This document shows, in pieces, positions 37,121-45,197 of a stretch of DNA of 64,000 nucleotides; the first letter of the stretch is position 1; every line of letters starts with the position of its first letter. Source of the DNA: Desertibaculum subflavum. GTDB taxonomy: Bacteria > Pseudomonadota > Alphaproteobacteria > Ferrovibrionales > Ferrovibrionaceae. The notes under the pieces are model-generated. The model was not told the origin of the DNA. It was given only the letters and a program-made list of their open reading frames with translations, and did not search any database. The position numbers were made by a program, and so were the translations under genes. The stretch is from assembly GCA_003576705.1 (NCBI GenBank), contig QOZS01000003.1:1-64000 (forward strand). The letters are read 5' to 3'.

Positions 37121-37530
37121 GCGCGAAGCCGCCGCACGACGACGTCGCCGCCCGCCTGACGCGTTCGCCCTTTCATGCCTGGCTCGGCCTCGAGCTGACC
37201 GCGCTCGGCGAAGAATGGCTCGAGATCCGCATGCCCTGGCGCGACGAGCTGGTCAGCCGCAAGCAGCCGGTGCCGCTGGTGCATGGCGGCGTGCTCGGCG
37301 CGCTGATCGACCTCGCCGGCCTGCAGGCGGTCTACGCCCAGGGCGGCAAGCCGAGCGGCACCGCCTATATGCATGTCGACTACCACCGCCCGGCGACGAA
37401 GCCGCCGTTCACGGTGCGGGCGCGGGTGCTGAAGCTCGGCCGCACGCTCTCCACCGCCGAGGCCTTCGTCTACGACGCCGCGGGACAGCTGGTGGCAAGC
37501 GGCCGCGGCGGCTATCCGAACAGCGGCTAA
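37117..37530 (+). CDS. PaaI-family hotdog thioesterase
   Basis: A 137-residue hotdog-fold acyl-CoA thioesterase. The N-terminal SPFHAWLGLELTALGEEWLE is followed by the active-site helix VHGGVLGALIDLAGLQAV, and MHVDYHRPATKPPFTVRARV and ATKP-strand features complete the fold. Such enzymes hydrolyse phenylacetyl- or benzoyl-type CoA esters to recycle trapped CoA. ATG 37117 overlaps the preceding ligase stop (ATGA). It is convergent with the enoyl-CoA hydratase gene, sharing 4 nt. Confidence 0.9.
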   Translation: MSAKPPHDDVAARLTRSPFHAWLGLELTALGEEWLEIRMPWRDELVSRKQPVPLVHGGVLGALIDLAGLQAVYAQGGKPSGTAYMHVDYHRPATKPPFTVRARVLKLGRTLSTAEAFVYDAAGQLVASGRGGYPNSG

Positions 37531-38300
37531 CGGCCGGTGAAGCGGGCCTTGCGGCGCTCGACGAAGGCGGCGACGCCCTCTTTCGCATCCGGGCTCTGGC
37601 GGATCACCTGCTGCACTTCTAGCTCGCGGCGGAACTGCGCCTCGAAGCTGTTGTCCATGCCCTCGTCGACCAGCCGGCGGGTGGCGACCAGCGTCCGTGT
37701 CGGGCCTTCGGCGAGCTTGCGAGCAAGCCCCATCGCTTCCGCCATCAGACGCTCGTCGGCCACCACGTCGAGCACGACGCCCCATTCCTTCGCCACCGCG
37801 GCCGGCAGCGGCTGGTTGCTCAGCATCAGCGAGAGCGCGCGCTGCCGCCCCACCAGATGCGGCAGGGTCCAGGTCGAGCCGAGATCGGGCACCAGGGCGA
37901 TGCGGCTGAACACCTGGATGAAGCTCGCCGATTGCGCCGCCAGGATGGCGTCGCAGGCCAGCGCCAGACTGAACCCGCCGCCGGCCGCGACGCCGTTGAC
38001 CGCGGCGATCACCGGCACCCGGCATTCGCGTAAGCCGCGGAAGACGGGGAAATAGTGCCGCATCACGCCGGCCACCAGGTCGGGGCCCAGGCTCTCTTGC
38101 GACTTCAGGTTCTGCCCGGAGCAGAAGCCGCGGCCGGCGCCGGTCAGCACCAGGGCGCGCGCCGCGCCGTCCGCGCTCTCGGCCTCGATTGCCGCGGCGA
38201 GTTCGTCCATCAACGAAGGGCTCATCGCATTGAGCGAGGACGGGTCGTCCAGCGTGATCACGCCGACATCGCCGTCGCGTTCGCATCTCACAAAGCCCAT
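37527..38300 (-). CDS. Enoyl-CoA hydratase/isomerase family protein
   Basis: Crotonase-fold enzyme of 257 residues. The oxyanion-hole strands are LVLTGAGRGFCSGQNLKS and AAVNGVAAGGGFSLALACD, followed by ASFIQVFSRIALVPDLGSTW. This pattern resembles PaaG-type epoxyphenylacetyl-CoA isomerases and hydratases more than mitochondrial-type ECH. ATG 38300 follows GGAGGGA; the longer in-frame start (MQPSSF) has no such site. With the ligase and thioesterase beside it, a role in aromatic or branched acid breakdown is plausible but not shown. Confidence 0.92.
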   Translation of the reverse strand: MGFVRCERDGDVGVITLDDPSSLNAMSPSLMDELAAAIEAESADGAARALVLTGAGRGFCSGQNLKSQESLGPDLVAGVMRHYFPVFRGLRECRVPVIAAVNGVAAGGGFSLALACDAILAAQSASFIQVFSRIALVPDLGSTWTLPHLVGRQRALSLMLSNQPLPAAVAKEWGVVLDVVADERLMAEAMGLARKLAEGPTRTLVATRRLVDEGMDNSFEAQFRRELEVQQVIRQSPDAKEGVAAFVERRKARFTGR

Positions 38301-38379
38301 TGCCGGTCCCTCCCGAAAGGAGGAAGGCTGCACCAGGGCGCGCTATGCTGCAATGAAAGAACCCGAGGGACCGCCCGAT

Positions 38380-39441
38380 ATGAGCGCTGCCACTGCCGAT
38401 TTGCCGCCGCCGATCCAAGGGCCTTCCGCCTGGTACGGGCCCGAGATGGCGAAGCGGGATGACTGGATTCTGACGCTTACCCGCGCCGAAGTGGCCGAAG
38501 TGGAGGCCGCGACACGGCCGCTGGCCGCCCGCGAGGCCGATATCGCGCGCATCACCCGCGCCGATTTCCCGCTGCCGACGCTCGCGCCCAAGCTCGGCCG
38601 CGTCCTCGCCGACGTGCTGGACGGCTGCGGCTTCACGGTGATCCGCGGCCTGCCGGTCGAGCGCTGGTCGATGCGCGAGGCGGCGACCGCCTTCTTCGGC
38701 CTCGGCGCCTATTTCGGCAGCGCGCGGTCACAGAACGGCAAGGGCCATGTGCTCGGCCACGTCCAGGATCTCGGCCTCGACGTGAAGGACCCCAATGTCC
38801 GCATCTACCAGACGCACGAGCGCCAGACCTTCCACACCGACAGCTGCGACATCGTCGGCCTGCTCTGCCTGAAGACGGCGAAGCGGGGCGGCCTTTCGGC
38901 GCTGGTCTCCTCCGTCACCATCTTCAACGAGATGCGCAAGCGGCGGCCCGACCTGGCGGCGCTGCTGTTCCAGCCGCTCGCCACCGATCGGCGCGGCGAG
39001 GTGCCGACGGGCCAGAAGCCCTATTTCGAGATCCCGGTCTTCAACTGGTACGAGGGTCGGCTCTCGACCATCTACCAGCGCCAGTATATCGACAGCGCGC
39101 AGCGCTTCCCCGAGGCGCGCCGCCTGACGCCGGAACTGAAGCAGGCGCTCGACCTGTTCGACTCGCTCGCCGACGATCCGGCGATCAATTTCATGATGGA
39201 GTTCCGCCCCGGCGACGTGCAGCTGGTGCACAACCACACCCTGCTGCACGACCGCACCGGCTTCGAGGACTGGCCCGAGCCGGAGAAGAAGCGCCATCTG
39301 CTCCGCCTCTGGCTCGCGCCGCTTGAGGCGCGGCCGCTGCCGCCGGTCTATGCCCAGCGCTATGGCCGCGTGACACCCGGCGATCGCGGCGGCATCGTAT
39401 TGCCGAGCACCCAGTTCAACGCGCCGCTCGAAGCGGTCTGA
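38380..39441 (+). CDS. TauD/TfdA-family Fe(II)/2-oxoglutarate dioxygenase
   Basis: A 353-residue double-stranded beta-helix dioxygenase. The facial triad begins with HTDSCDIVGLL (HxD near residue 148), the distal His is in VQLVHNHTLLHDR and the 2-oxoglutarate-binding Arg in HLLRLWLAP. FTVIRGLPVERWS at residue 80 is the usual N-terminal strand of the family. ATG 38380 with GAGGGA 7 nt upstream is preferred; ATG 38353 would add 9 residues. It is followed 12 nt later by an SDR gene, which suggests hydroxylation and then oxidation of one substrate. Confidence 0.92.
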   Translation: MSAATADLPPPIQGPSAWYGPEMAKRDDWILTLTRAEVAEVEAATRPLAAREADIARITRADFPLPTLAPKLGRVLADVLDGCGFTVIRGLPVERWSMREAATAFFGLGAYFGSARSQNGKGHVLGHVQDLGLDVKDPNVRIYQTHERQTFHTDSCDIVGLLCLKTAKRGGLSALVSSVTIFNEMRKRRPDLAALLFQPLATDRRGEVPTGQKPYFEIPVFNWYEGRLSTIYQRQYIDSAQRFPEARRLTPELKQALDLFDSLADDPAINFMMEFRPGDVQLVHNHTLLHDRTGFEDWPEPEKKRHLLRLWLAPLEARPLPPVYAQRYGRVTPGDRGGIVLPSTQFNAPLEAV

Positions 39442-39453
39442 GGGAGACGCGGC

Positions 39454-40218
39454 ATGGGCACACTGGACGGCAAGGTGGCGTGGGTCACCGGCGCGGGCAC
39501 CGGCATCGGCCGGGCCGGCGCGGAGGCGCTGGCGGCGGCGGGCGCGACGGTGGTGCTGTCGGGCCGGCGCGCCGCCGTGCTGGACCAGGTGGCGGAGGAC
39601 ATCGTCGCGCATGGCGGCGCGGTGGAGGTGGAGCCGCTCGACGTCGCTGACAAGGAGGCGGTGATCAAGGCCGCCGACCGCATCTATGGCCGCAACCGCC
39701 ATGTCGACATCCTGGTCAACTCGGCCGGGCTCAACCTGCCGAAGCGGCATTTCAACGACGTGTCGCTGGAAGGCTTCGAGCATGTGGTGCAGGTCAACCT
39801 GAACGGCATGTTCTATTGCATCCAGGCGGTGCTGCCGGCGATGCGCGCCCACAAGGACGGGCTGATCATCAACATCTCCTCCTGGGCCGGGCGCTACGAC
39901 ACCTACATGACCGGGCCGGCCTACAACGCGACCAAGCATGCGGTGGTGTCGCTGACCAACAGCCTCAATATCGAGGAATGCGTGAACGGCATCCGCGCCT
40001 GCTGCATCTGCCCGGGCGAGGCGGCGACCGAGATCATGAAGAACCGGCCGGTGCCGCCCTCCAAGGAGGACTTGGGCCGGATGCTGCAGGCCGACGATCT
40101 AGGCCGCACCATCCGCTTCGTCGCCGAGATGCCGCCGCATGCCTGCGTCAACGAGATCGTCATCAGCCCGACCTGGAACCGCATCATCCTCGGCGCCTCC
40201 GACCTCGCGCGGCGCTGA
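39454..40218 (+). CDS. SDR family oxidoreductase
   Basis: Short-chain dehydrogenase of 254 residues. The cofactor motif VTGAGTGIGRAGAEALAA, the NSAGLN strand, the catalytic Ser in INISSWAG and YNATKHAVV (YxxxK) are all clear, and the C-terminal CPGEAATEI is typical. It follows the TauD gene by 12 nt and precedes the LytTR gene by 14 nt. A dehydrogenase of a hydroxylated product of the dioxygenase is a reasonable guess. Confidence 0.92.
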   Translation: MGTLDGKVAWVTGAGTGIGRAGAEALAAAGATVVLSGRRAAVLDQVAEDIVAHGGAVEVEPLDVADKEAVIKAADRIYGRNRHVDILVNSAGLNLPKRHFNDVSLEGFEHVVQVNLNGMFYCIQAVLPAMRAHKDGLIINISSWAGRYDTYMTGPAYNATKHAVVSLTNSLNIEECVNGIRACCICPGEAATEIMKNRPVPPSKEDLGRMLQADDLGRTIRFVAEMPPHACVNEIVISPTWNRIILGASDLARR

Positions 40219-40232
40219 CCGGGAGCGCGACC

Positions 40233-41204
40233 ATGCAGCGTCATCTCCGCATCGCCAACCTGCCGGCACATTGGCTGTTCCTGCCGCCGCTCGCCTTCGC
40301 GGCGCTGAACAACATCGCGCTGAAGAGTGAGAGCGCGTCCGGGCCGTTCCTCAAGCTCGCCACCGAGGAGGTGTCGAGTGTCGCCGTCATCTTCGCGCTG
40401 GTGCCGCTGCTGATCGGCGTGGCGCGGCGCTGGCCGCCGGCGCTGGGCGTCGCGGCGCTGGCGCGCCATCTCGGCGGCAGCATGGTCTTCTCCGCCCTGC
40501 ACGTGCTCGGCATGCTGGCGATCCGTTATGTCGTCTTCGCCGCCGCCGGCATCGACCACCGGCCGGCGCCACTGCCGGACATGCTGCTCTGCGAATACGG
40601 CAAGGACCTCGCCGCCTATGCCCTGATCGTCACCACCATCGACTGGTTCGACCGCCGCTTCCCGCTTCACAGCAACCAGCACTGGAAGCCCTCTCTGCCC
40701 CACAGGGGCGGAGAGGGTTTGGGAGAGGTGGGGCGCGCCGCTTCTCCGCGAGAGCCGCAAGCGCGCGACGCAGTCGCGCTTGTGCGCAACTTCCACCCGC
40801 ATCCTCCCCACCTCACCCAACCCTCTCCCCCCTCTTCGAGGGCGGAGAGGGCTAGTGTCAGCTTCGAGGTGAACACCAGACGCGGCACCGTGATCGTAAC
40901 GGCGGGCGAAATCCTGCGCGTCGAGGCGGCCGGCAACTACGCCACCCTGGTCACCGCGCAGGGCGCCTTCCTGCACCGCGCGACCATGCGCGAGATCGAG
41001 GCGGCGCTGCCGCCTGAACTATTTGCCCGCGCGCATCGCTCGCACATCGTACGGCTGGACGCGATCGCGGCGATCCGCGGGGCCGAGGGCGAGCGCGAGA
41101 TCCGGCTCTGCAACGGCGATGCCGTGCCGCTCAGCCGGCGCCACGCGCAGGCGCGCGACTGGCACGTCTCCCTTCACCTGGGCAGCGCGAAGGCGAGCAG
41201 GTAG
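40233..41204 (+). CDS. Membrane-bound LytTR-domain transcriptional regulator
   Basis: A 323-residue protein. Residues 1-145 contain about four transmembrane segments (LFLPPLAFAALNNIAL, AVIFALVPLLIGVA, MVFSALHVLGMLAIRYVVF, LAAYALIVTTI). Residues 210-323 are a LytTR DNA-binding domain with ILRVEAAGNYATLVTA, FLHRATMREIEAALPPELFARAHRSHIV and LCNGDAVPLSRRHAQARD. Between them, residues 152-207 are encoded by a palindromic repeat pair and are low-complexity (Pro/His/Arg). It probably senses a membrane signal and binds upstream of a nearby gene. Its last 31 nt overlap the convergent PQQ dehydrogenase gene. Confidence 0.88.
   Translation: MQRHLRIANLPAHWLFLPPLAFAALNNIALKSESASGPFLKLATEEVSSVAVIFALVPLLIGVARRWPPALGVAALARHLGGSMVFSALHVLGMLAIRYVVFAAAGIDHRPAPLPDMLLCEYGKDLAAYALIVTTIDWFDRRFPLHSNQHWKPSLPHRGGEGLGEVGRAASPREPQARDAVALVRNFHPHPPHLTQPSPPSSRAERASVSFEVNTRRGTVIVTAGEILRVEAAGNYATLVTAQGAFLHRATMREIEAALPPELFARAHRSHIVRLDAIAAIRGAEGEREIRLCNGDAVPLSRRHAQARDWHVSLHLGSAKASR
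40689..40851. repeat. Palindromic REP pair (BIME-like) inside the LytTR reading frame
   Basis: Two inverted copies of one GC-rich unit form the element. The left copy (40689-40737) has a hairpin CCTCTCTGCCCC / GGGGCGGAGAGG followed by GTTTGGGAGAGGTGGGG. The right copy (40803-40851) is its reverse complement with few mismatches. About 65 nt lie between them and contain a GCAAGCGCGC/GCGCGCTTG-like dyad. The whole is read through in frame without a stop. This is the architecture of bacterial interspersed mosaic elements, normally intergenic. Confidence 0.82.
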
Positions 41205-43072
41205 TCGCCCTTGTCGGTGCCGAGCATGCCGTGCCCGCCGGCGGCGATGACGACGAACTGGCGGCCGTTCGCCGTGTAGGTCATCGGCGTCGCCTGGCCG
41301 CCGGCCGGCAGGCGGCCCTTCCACAGCTCCTTGCCCGTCTCCGCGTCGAAGGCGCGAAGATAATTGTCGGTGGTGGCGGCGATGAAGACGAGGCCGCTCG
41401 CGGTCACGATCGGCCCGCCGAAATTCGGCACGCCGATCTCGAACCACGGCCACGGCGCGAGGTCGCGCGTGGTGCCGAGCGGCACCTGCCACTTGATCGT
41501 GCCGGCATTCATGTCGACCGCGGCGAGCGTGCCCCAGGGCGGCGCGTTGCACGGCATGCCGATGGGTGAGGTCACGATCTCGCGGCTCAGCGCATAGGGC
41601 GTGCCGCGCTGCGGCGTGTAGCCCGGCAGGTCGCGCGTCGCCTCCGCCTGCGGCACCAGCCGCACCACCGCGACCACGTTGTTGACGTTGGCGAAGGCGA
41701 TGCCGCGCGCCTCGTCGAAGGCGATGCCGCCCCAATTGGTGCCGCCGGCATAGGAGGGCAGCATGAGCGTGCCCTTGAGCGAGGGCGGCGTGTAGATGCC
41801 CTCGGAGCGATAAGCCGCGAACTTCTCCGCGCACTTGCCACGATCCCAGAAGGTCAGGCCGAACGCGTCGTCCGGCGCCAGCGCCTTGTGGGAGACGAGC
41901 GGCGGCGGCTTCACCGGGAATCGCTGCGTTGGCGCCGCCGCCTCGCCCGGCACGTCGGAGGCGGGCACCGGCCGCTCCTCGATCTCGAACAAGGGCGCGC
42001 CGGTCTCGCGGTGGAACACGAACAGCAGGCCCATCTTGGTCGCCTGGATCACCGCCGGCACGCGGCGCCCCTCGCGCGTCACCTCGGCCAGGACCGGCTG
42101 CGCCGGCACGTCGTAATCCCAGAGGTCGTGCCGCACCAGTTGCTGGTGCCAGACGACGCGGCCGGTGCGGGCATCCAGCGCCACCACGGAATTGGCGTAG
42201 AGATTGTCGCCGGGCCGCTCGCCGCCGTAGAAATCCGGGCTCGGCGACGATGTCGGCAGGAAGACCAGGCCGCGCTCGACATCCACCGACATGATCGACC
42301 AGACATTGCCGGCGCCGGTCTGCTCGCGGGCCTTGGCGCTCCAGCCGAGCCGGCTCGCCTCCGGCTCGGTGCGCGGGATCGGGTCGAAGCTCCAGGCGAG
42401 CCGGCCGGTGCGGGCGTCGTAGGCGCGGACGATGCCGAATTCGAGATCGACCGCGCGGTTGTCGCCGATTGCCGAGCCGATAATGACCAGATCCTCGAAC
42501 AGCGCCGGCGGCGAGGTGGTCTGGTAGTCGCCGCGGTCGCGCAGCCTGACGCCCTCGGTCAGGTCGATCGCGCCGCCCCGGCCGAAATCGGCGCAGGGCT
42601 TGCCGGTGGCAGCGTCGAGCGCGACCAGCCGCCCGTCGATCGTGCCGGAGAAGACGCGGGCCGCGCAGGGCCCCGGCGCCGCCGGATCGCCCCAGACCGC
42701 GACACCGCGCGAGGTGACCTCGGAGTACCGGAGGCCCGGATCGGGCCTGGCGTCATGCCGCCAGACCTCCGCGCCGGTCGCCGCGTCGACGGCGACGATC
42801 ACGTTGAACGGCGTCGAGAAATAGAGCCGGCCGGCGGCCAGCACCGGGGTCGCCTCGAAGGCGGCCTTGCCCGCGGCGCGGAAGCCGGCGCCCATATCGC
42901 CGCTGCGGTGGGTCCAGGCGATTTCGAGCCGGCCGACATTGCCCGGGGTGATCTGGCGGTCCGGCGCAAAGCGGGTCCCGCCCGGATCGCGGCCATAGCT
43001 CGGCCAGCCTTCGGCCCCGGCCGGCCCCGCCGCTGCCAGCATCCCCACCACCAGACAGCACCACCGCAGCAT
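41174..43072 (-). CDS. PQQ-dependent dehydrogenase, glucose dehydrogenase-like
   Basis: A 632-residue periplasmic quinoprotein. After signal peptide LVVGMLAAAGPAGAEGW comes the eight-bladed PQQ propeller, with WPSYGRDPGGTRFAPDRQIT, VDAATGAEVWRHDARP, GNVWSIMSVDVERGLVFLPT, VALDARTGRVVWHQQLVRHD and AFDAETGKELWKGRLPAG. It resembles the C-terminal domain of membrane-bound glucose or quinate dehydrogenases but lacks their N-terminal membrane helices, so it may be soluble. ATG 43072 has GAGGGA just upstream. The electron acceptor is unknown. It is convergent with the LytTR regulator gene. Confidence 0.9.
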   Translation of the reverse strand: MLRWCCLVVGMLAAAGPAGAEGWPSYGRDPGGTRFAPDRQITPGNVGRLEIAWTHRSGDMGAGFRAAGKAAFEATPVLAAGRLYFSTPFNVIVAVDAATGAEVWRHDARPDPGLRYSEVTSRGVAVWGDPAAPGPCAARVFSGTIDGRLVALDAATGKPCADFGRGGAIDLTEGVRLRDRGDYQTTSPPALFEDLVIIGSAIGDNRAVDLEFGIVRAYDARTGRLAWSFDPIPRTEPEASRLGWSAKAREQTGAGNVWSIMSVDVERGLVFLPTSSPSPDFYGGERPGDNLYANSVVALDARTGRVVWHQQLVRHDLWDYDVPAQPVLAEVTREGRRVPAVIQATKMGLLFVFHRETGAPLFEIEERPVPASDVPGEAAAPTQRFPVKPPPLVSHKALAPDDAFGLTFWDRGKCAEKFAAYRSEGIYTPPSLKGTLMLPSYAGGTNWGGIAFDEARGIAFANVNNVVAVVRLVPQAEATRDLPGYTPQRGTPYALSREIVTSPIGMPCNAPPWGTLAAVDMNAGTIKWQVPLGTTRDLAPWPWFEIGVPNFGGPIVTASGLVFIAATTDNYLRAFDAETGKELWKGRLPAGGQATPMTYTANGRQFVVIAAGGHGMLGTDKGDYLLAFALPR

Positions 43073-43207
43073 TCCCTCGACTCCGGACAAAGGTTCGACA
43101 AGCCAGCGCAACCGCAACCGACGCGGAAAGCCAGCCCCCGGTGACGAATGGCGGCAATCTGGGACGGGCGACACCAGGGCGTTGGGTGAGCTGTTGATTC
43201 AGTTCCC

Positions 43208-43237
43208 TGATATAGGAAAATATTGCGTTGTATCAGT
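43208..43237. promoter_or_regulatory. Inverted repeat in AT-rich island upstream of the PQQ dehydrogenase
   Basis: CTGATA and TATCAG form a 6-bp inverted repeat with an 18-nt AT-rich core, in a region otherwise very GC-rich. It could be an operator for the PQQ dehydrogenase gene (start 43072) or for the plus-strand promoter it overlaps. The spacing is wide, so a chance dyad is possible. Confidence 0.4.
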
Positions 43238-43251
43238 AATAATTGTATAAT
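43223..43251 (+). promoter_or_regulatory. Candidate sigma-70 promoter reading into the 16-bp repeat array
   Basis: TTGCGT at 43223-43228 and a perfect TATAAT at 43246-43251 are spaced 17 nt apart. Transcription would start near 43258 and run through the 16-bp repeat array toward the amidase gene at 43754, giving a leader of about 500 nt. The -35 box is only a partial match. Confidence 0.5.
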
Positions 43252-43337
43252 TTGCACAAGCCACTGGGCGAGGAAACTGCCCCGGAGAGCGCGGATTCAG
43301 GGCGCGTGGGGCAGGACCCGCACCGCCCGATCGATGG

Positions 43338-43624
43338 GGAACAGATGCGCCGGAACATGTGTGCCGCTCTGCCCGCCGGAGGGAGACACCGCGCGGAACA
43401 AATGCGCCGCGGGCGTGAGGCAATGTCCGCGGAACAGATCCGCCGGCGTGGCCGGATCGGATTTGCGCCGCGCCGCGCCGGGGAACAGATGCGCCGCATC
43501 CGCCCAGCCTGGGAACAGACGCGCCGCGGTACAGACGTGCCGTCGGCGCCGGCCGTGCATCGGCACGGAACAAATACGCCGCGTCCGGCCGGCGAGCCGA
43601 GATATCGGGGAACAGATGCGCCGC
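43338..43624 (+). repeat. Array of nine 16-bp repeats, consensus GGAACAGATGCGCCGC
   Basis: Copies start at 43338, 43352, 43395, 43431, 43482, 43512, 43528, 43567 and 43609. The copies at 43482 and 43609 match the consensus exactly, and the others differ at 1-4 positions. Most differences are transitions at positions 7 and 9-11. Start-to-start spacing is 14-51 nt, and all copies have the same orientation. No open frame in the array resembles a protein. The rest of the 681-nt gene-free stretch (43073-43753) holds the AT-rich promoter island and otherwise nothing I recognise. The same unit occurs at 44-75. Confidence 0.85.
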
Positions 43625-43753
43625 AACCGAGAGAGCGCGCGGCGCCGGCGCGTTGCGTTTGGCCGGTAGCCGCCCCCACCTTTGTTGCCCCGCCGGCCCC
43701 GGCGGCGCACCATCCGGCTTCCGCCCGCCTCCGCGACCTAGGAGCTCCGATCG

Positions 43754-45148
43754 ATGACCGAACTGTACGACCTGACCGCCGCCGAGCTGCACGACGGCTA
43801 TCGCGACGGCACCGTCTCGCCGGTCGAGGTCACCAAGGCCGTGCTGGCGCGGATCGAGGCCTGGGAGCCCAAAATCAACGCGATGTACCTGGTGCATCGC
43901 GACAGCGCCCTGCGGACGGCGCAGGAATCGGAGGCGCGCTGGAAGGCGCATCGCCCGCTGTCCAGCCTCGATGGCGTGCCGGTCACCATCAAGGAGAACG
44001 TCTATACCAAGGGCGACCCGGCGCCGATCGGCACCGCCGCCGGCGACTACAGCCCGAAGCCGGCCGATGCGCCGGCCGCCGCCCGCACCCGCGAGGCCGG
44101 CTGCGTCATCCTCGGCAAGACCACCATGCCGGATTTCGGCATGCTGTCCTCCGGGCTTTCCACCGCGCACGGCATCACCCGGAACCCCTGGCGGCTGGAC
44201 CGCAACACCAACGGGTCGAGCTCCGGCGCCGGCGCGGCGGCCGCGGCGGGCTACGGGCCCTTGCATATCGGCACCGATATCGGCGGCTCGGTCCGGCTGC
44301 CAGCGACGCAATGCGGCATCTTCGCGCTGAAGCCGAGCCTGGGGCGCATTCCGGTCAGCCCGCCCTTCATGGGCCGCGTCGCCGGGCCGATGACGCGCAC
44401 GGTGCGCGACAGCGCGCTGTTCCTAAACATCCTGTCGCGGCCCGACGACCGCGACTTCATGAACCTGCCTTACGCAGCGGTCGATTATGCCGACGGGCTG
44501 GACCTCGATCCCAAGGGCCTGCGCATCGCCTACCTGCCGGCCATGGGCTGTGGCCTGCCACCGCAGCCGGAGGTCGCGGCGGCGTGCAAGTCGGCGGCCC
44601 AGGCGCTGGCGGATGCCGGCGCCAGCATCACCGAGGTAGCGTCCTTCCTGACGCCGGAAATGCTGGACGGCACTTGCCGCTTCTTCGAGGCGCGCAGCCA
44701 TGCCGATGTCTCGGCCATGTCGCCGGCGCAGCGCGAGAAGCTGCTGCCCTTCATCCTTGAATGGTCCATGTACCGGGCGAAGAGCTTCTCCGGCCGCGAC
44801 GTGATGGTGGCCTATAACCTGGTGCAGGCGATGCGCGAGGCGGCGGTGAAGGCGCTCGCCGGCTTCGACTTCCTGATCTCGCCGGTCTCGCCGGTGCCGC
44901 CCTACGAGGCGGAGCTGCCGGCGCCCGGCAACGACCCGCATGACGCGCTGCCGCATATCGCCTTCACCGTGCCCTGGAACTTCTCCGAGCAGCCGGCCGC
45001 CTCGGTGCCCTGGACCTTCACCAGGGACCGGCTGCCGATCGGCGTGCAGGTGGTCGGCCGCCGGTTCGACGACCGCGGCGTGCTGCGCCTGTCGCACACC
45101 TTGGAAAAGCTGCGGCAGCCGCTGAAGCCCTGGCCCGAGCCGAGATGA
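43754..45148 (+). CDS. Amidase signature family protein
   Basis: A 464-residue amidase with the Ser-cisSer-Lys triad. K80 lies in VTIKENVYTKG, the cis-Ser about 155 in NGSSSGAGAAAAAG and the nucleophile S179 in GTDIGGSVRLPA. The N-terminal SPVEVTKAVLARIEAWEPKINA and C-terminal LPIGVQVVGRRFDD are standard. It hydrolyses a small amide, ester or imide; the substrate is unknown. It differs from the AtzE-type amidase at 61.7 kb. It starts 130 nt after the last unit of the 16-bp repeat array. Confidence 0.93.
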   Translation: MTELYDLTAAELHDGYRDGTVSPVEVTKAVLARIEAWEPKINAMYLVHRDSALRTAQESEARWKAHRPLSSLDGVPVTIKENVYTKGDPAPIGTAAGDYSPKPADAPAAARTREAGCVILGKTTMPDFGMLSSGLSTAHGITRNPWRLDRNTNGSSSGAGAAAAAGYGPLHIGTDIGGSVRLPATQCGIFALKPSLGRIPVSPPFMGRVAGPMTRTVRDSALFLNILSRPDDRDFMNLPYAAVDYADGLDLDPKGLRIAYLPAMGCGLPPQPEVAAACKSAAQALADAGASITEVASFLTPEMLDGTCRFFEARSHADVSAMSPAQREKLLPFILEWSMYRAKSFSGRDVMVAYNLVQAMREAAVKALAGFDFLISPVSPVPPYEAELPAPGNDPHDALPHIAFTVPWNFSEQPAASVPWTFTRDRLPIGVQVVGRRFDDRGVLRLSHTLEKLRQPLKPWPEPR

Positions 45149-45197
45149 GGCCGGCCGAGTCGCGGGTCTGCAACACGGTGCTGCTAGCATTGCGGCC

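Noticed and set aside
33988..37530. 1180-codon plus-strand open frame
   Set aside because: Only its last part (from ATG 37117, the thioesterase) resembles a protein; the rest is a frame shadow of two real genes.
43338..43624. CRISPR array
   Set aside because: The repeat is only 16 bp, spacing varies from 14 to 51 nt, units are degenerate and no cas gene is near.
43338..43624. SOS/LexA boxes (GAAC spacing)
   Set aside because: The alphaproteobacterial LexA site needs GTTC-N7-GTTC; the GAAC elements here are too far apart and irregular.
43243..44760. 505-codon plus-strand frame covering the 16-bp repeat array and amidase
   Set aside because: Its first 140 codons translate the repeats as EQMRR-like strings, and it continues out of frame with the amidase.
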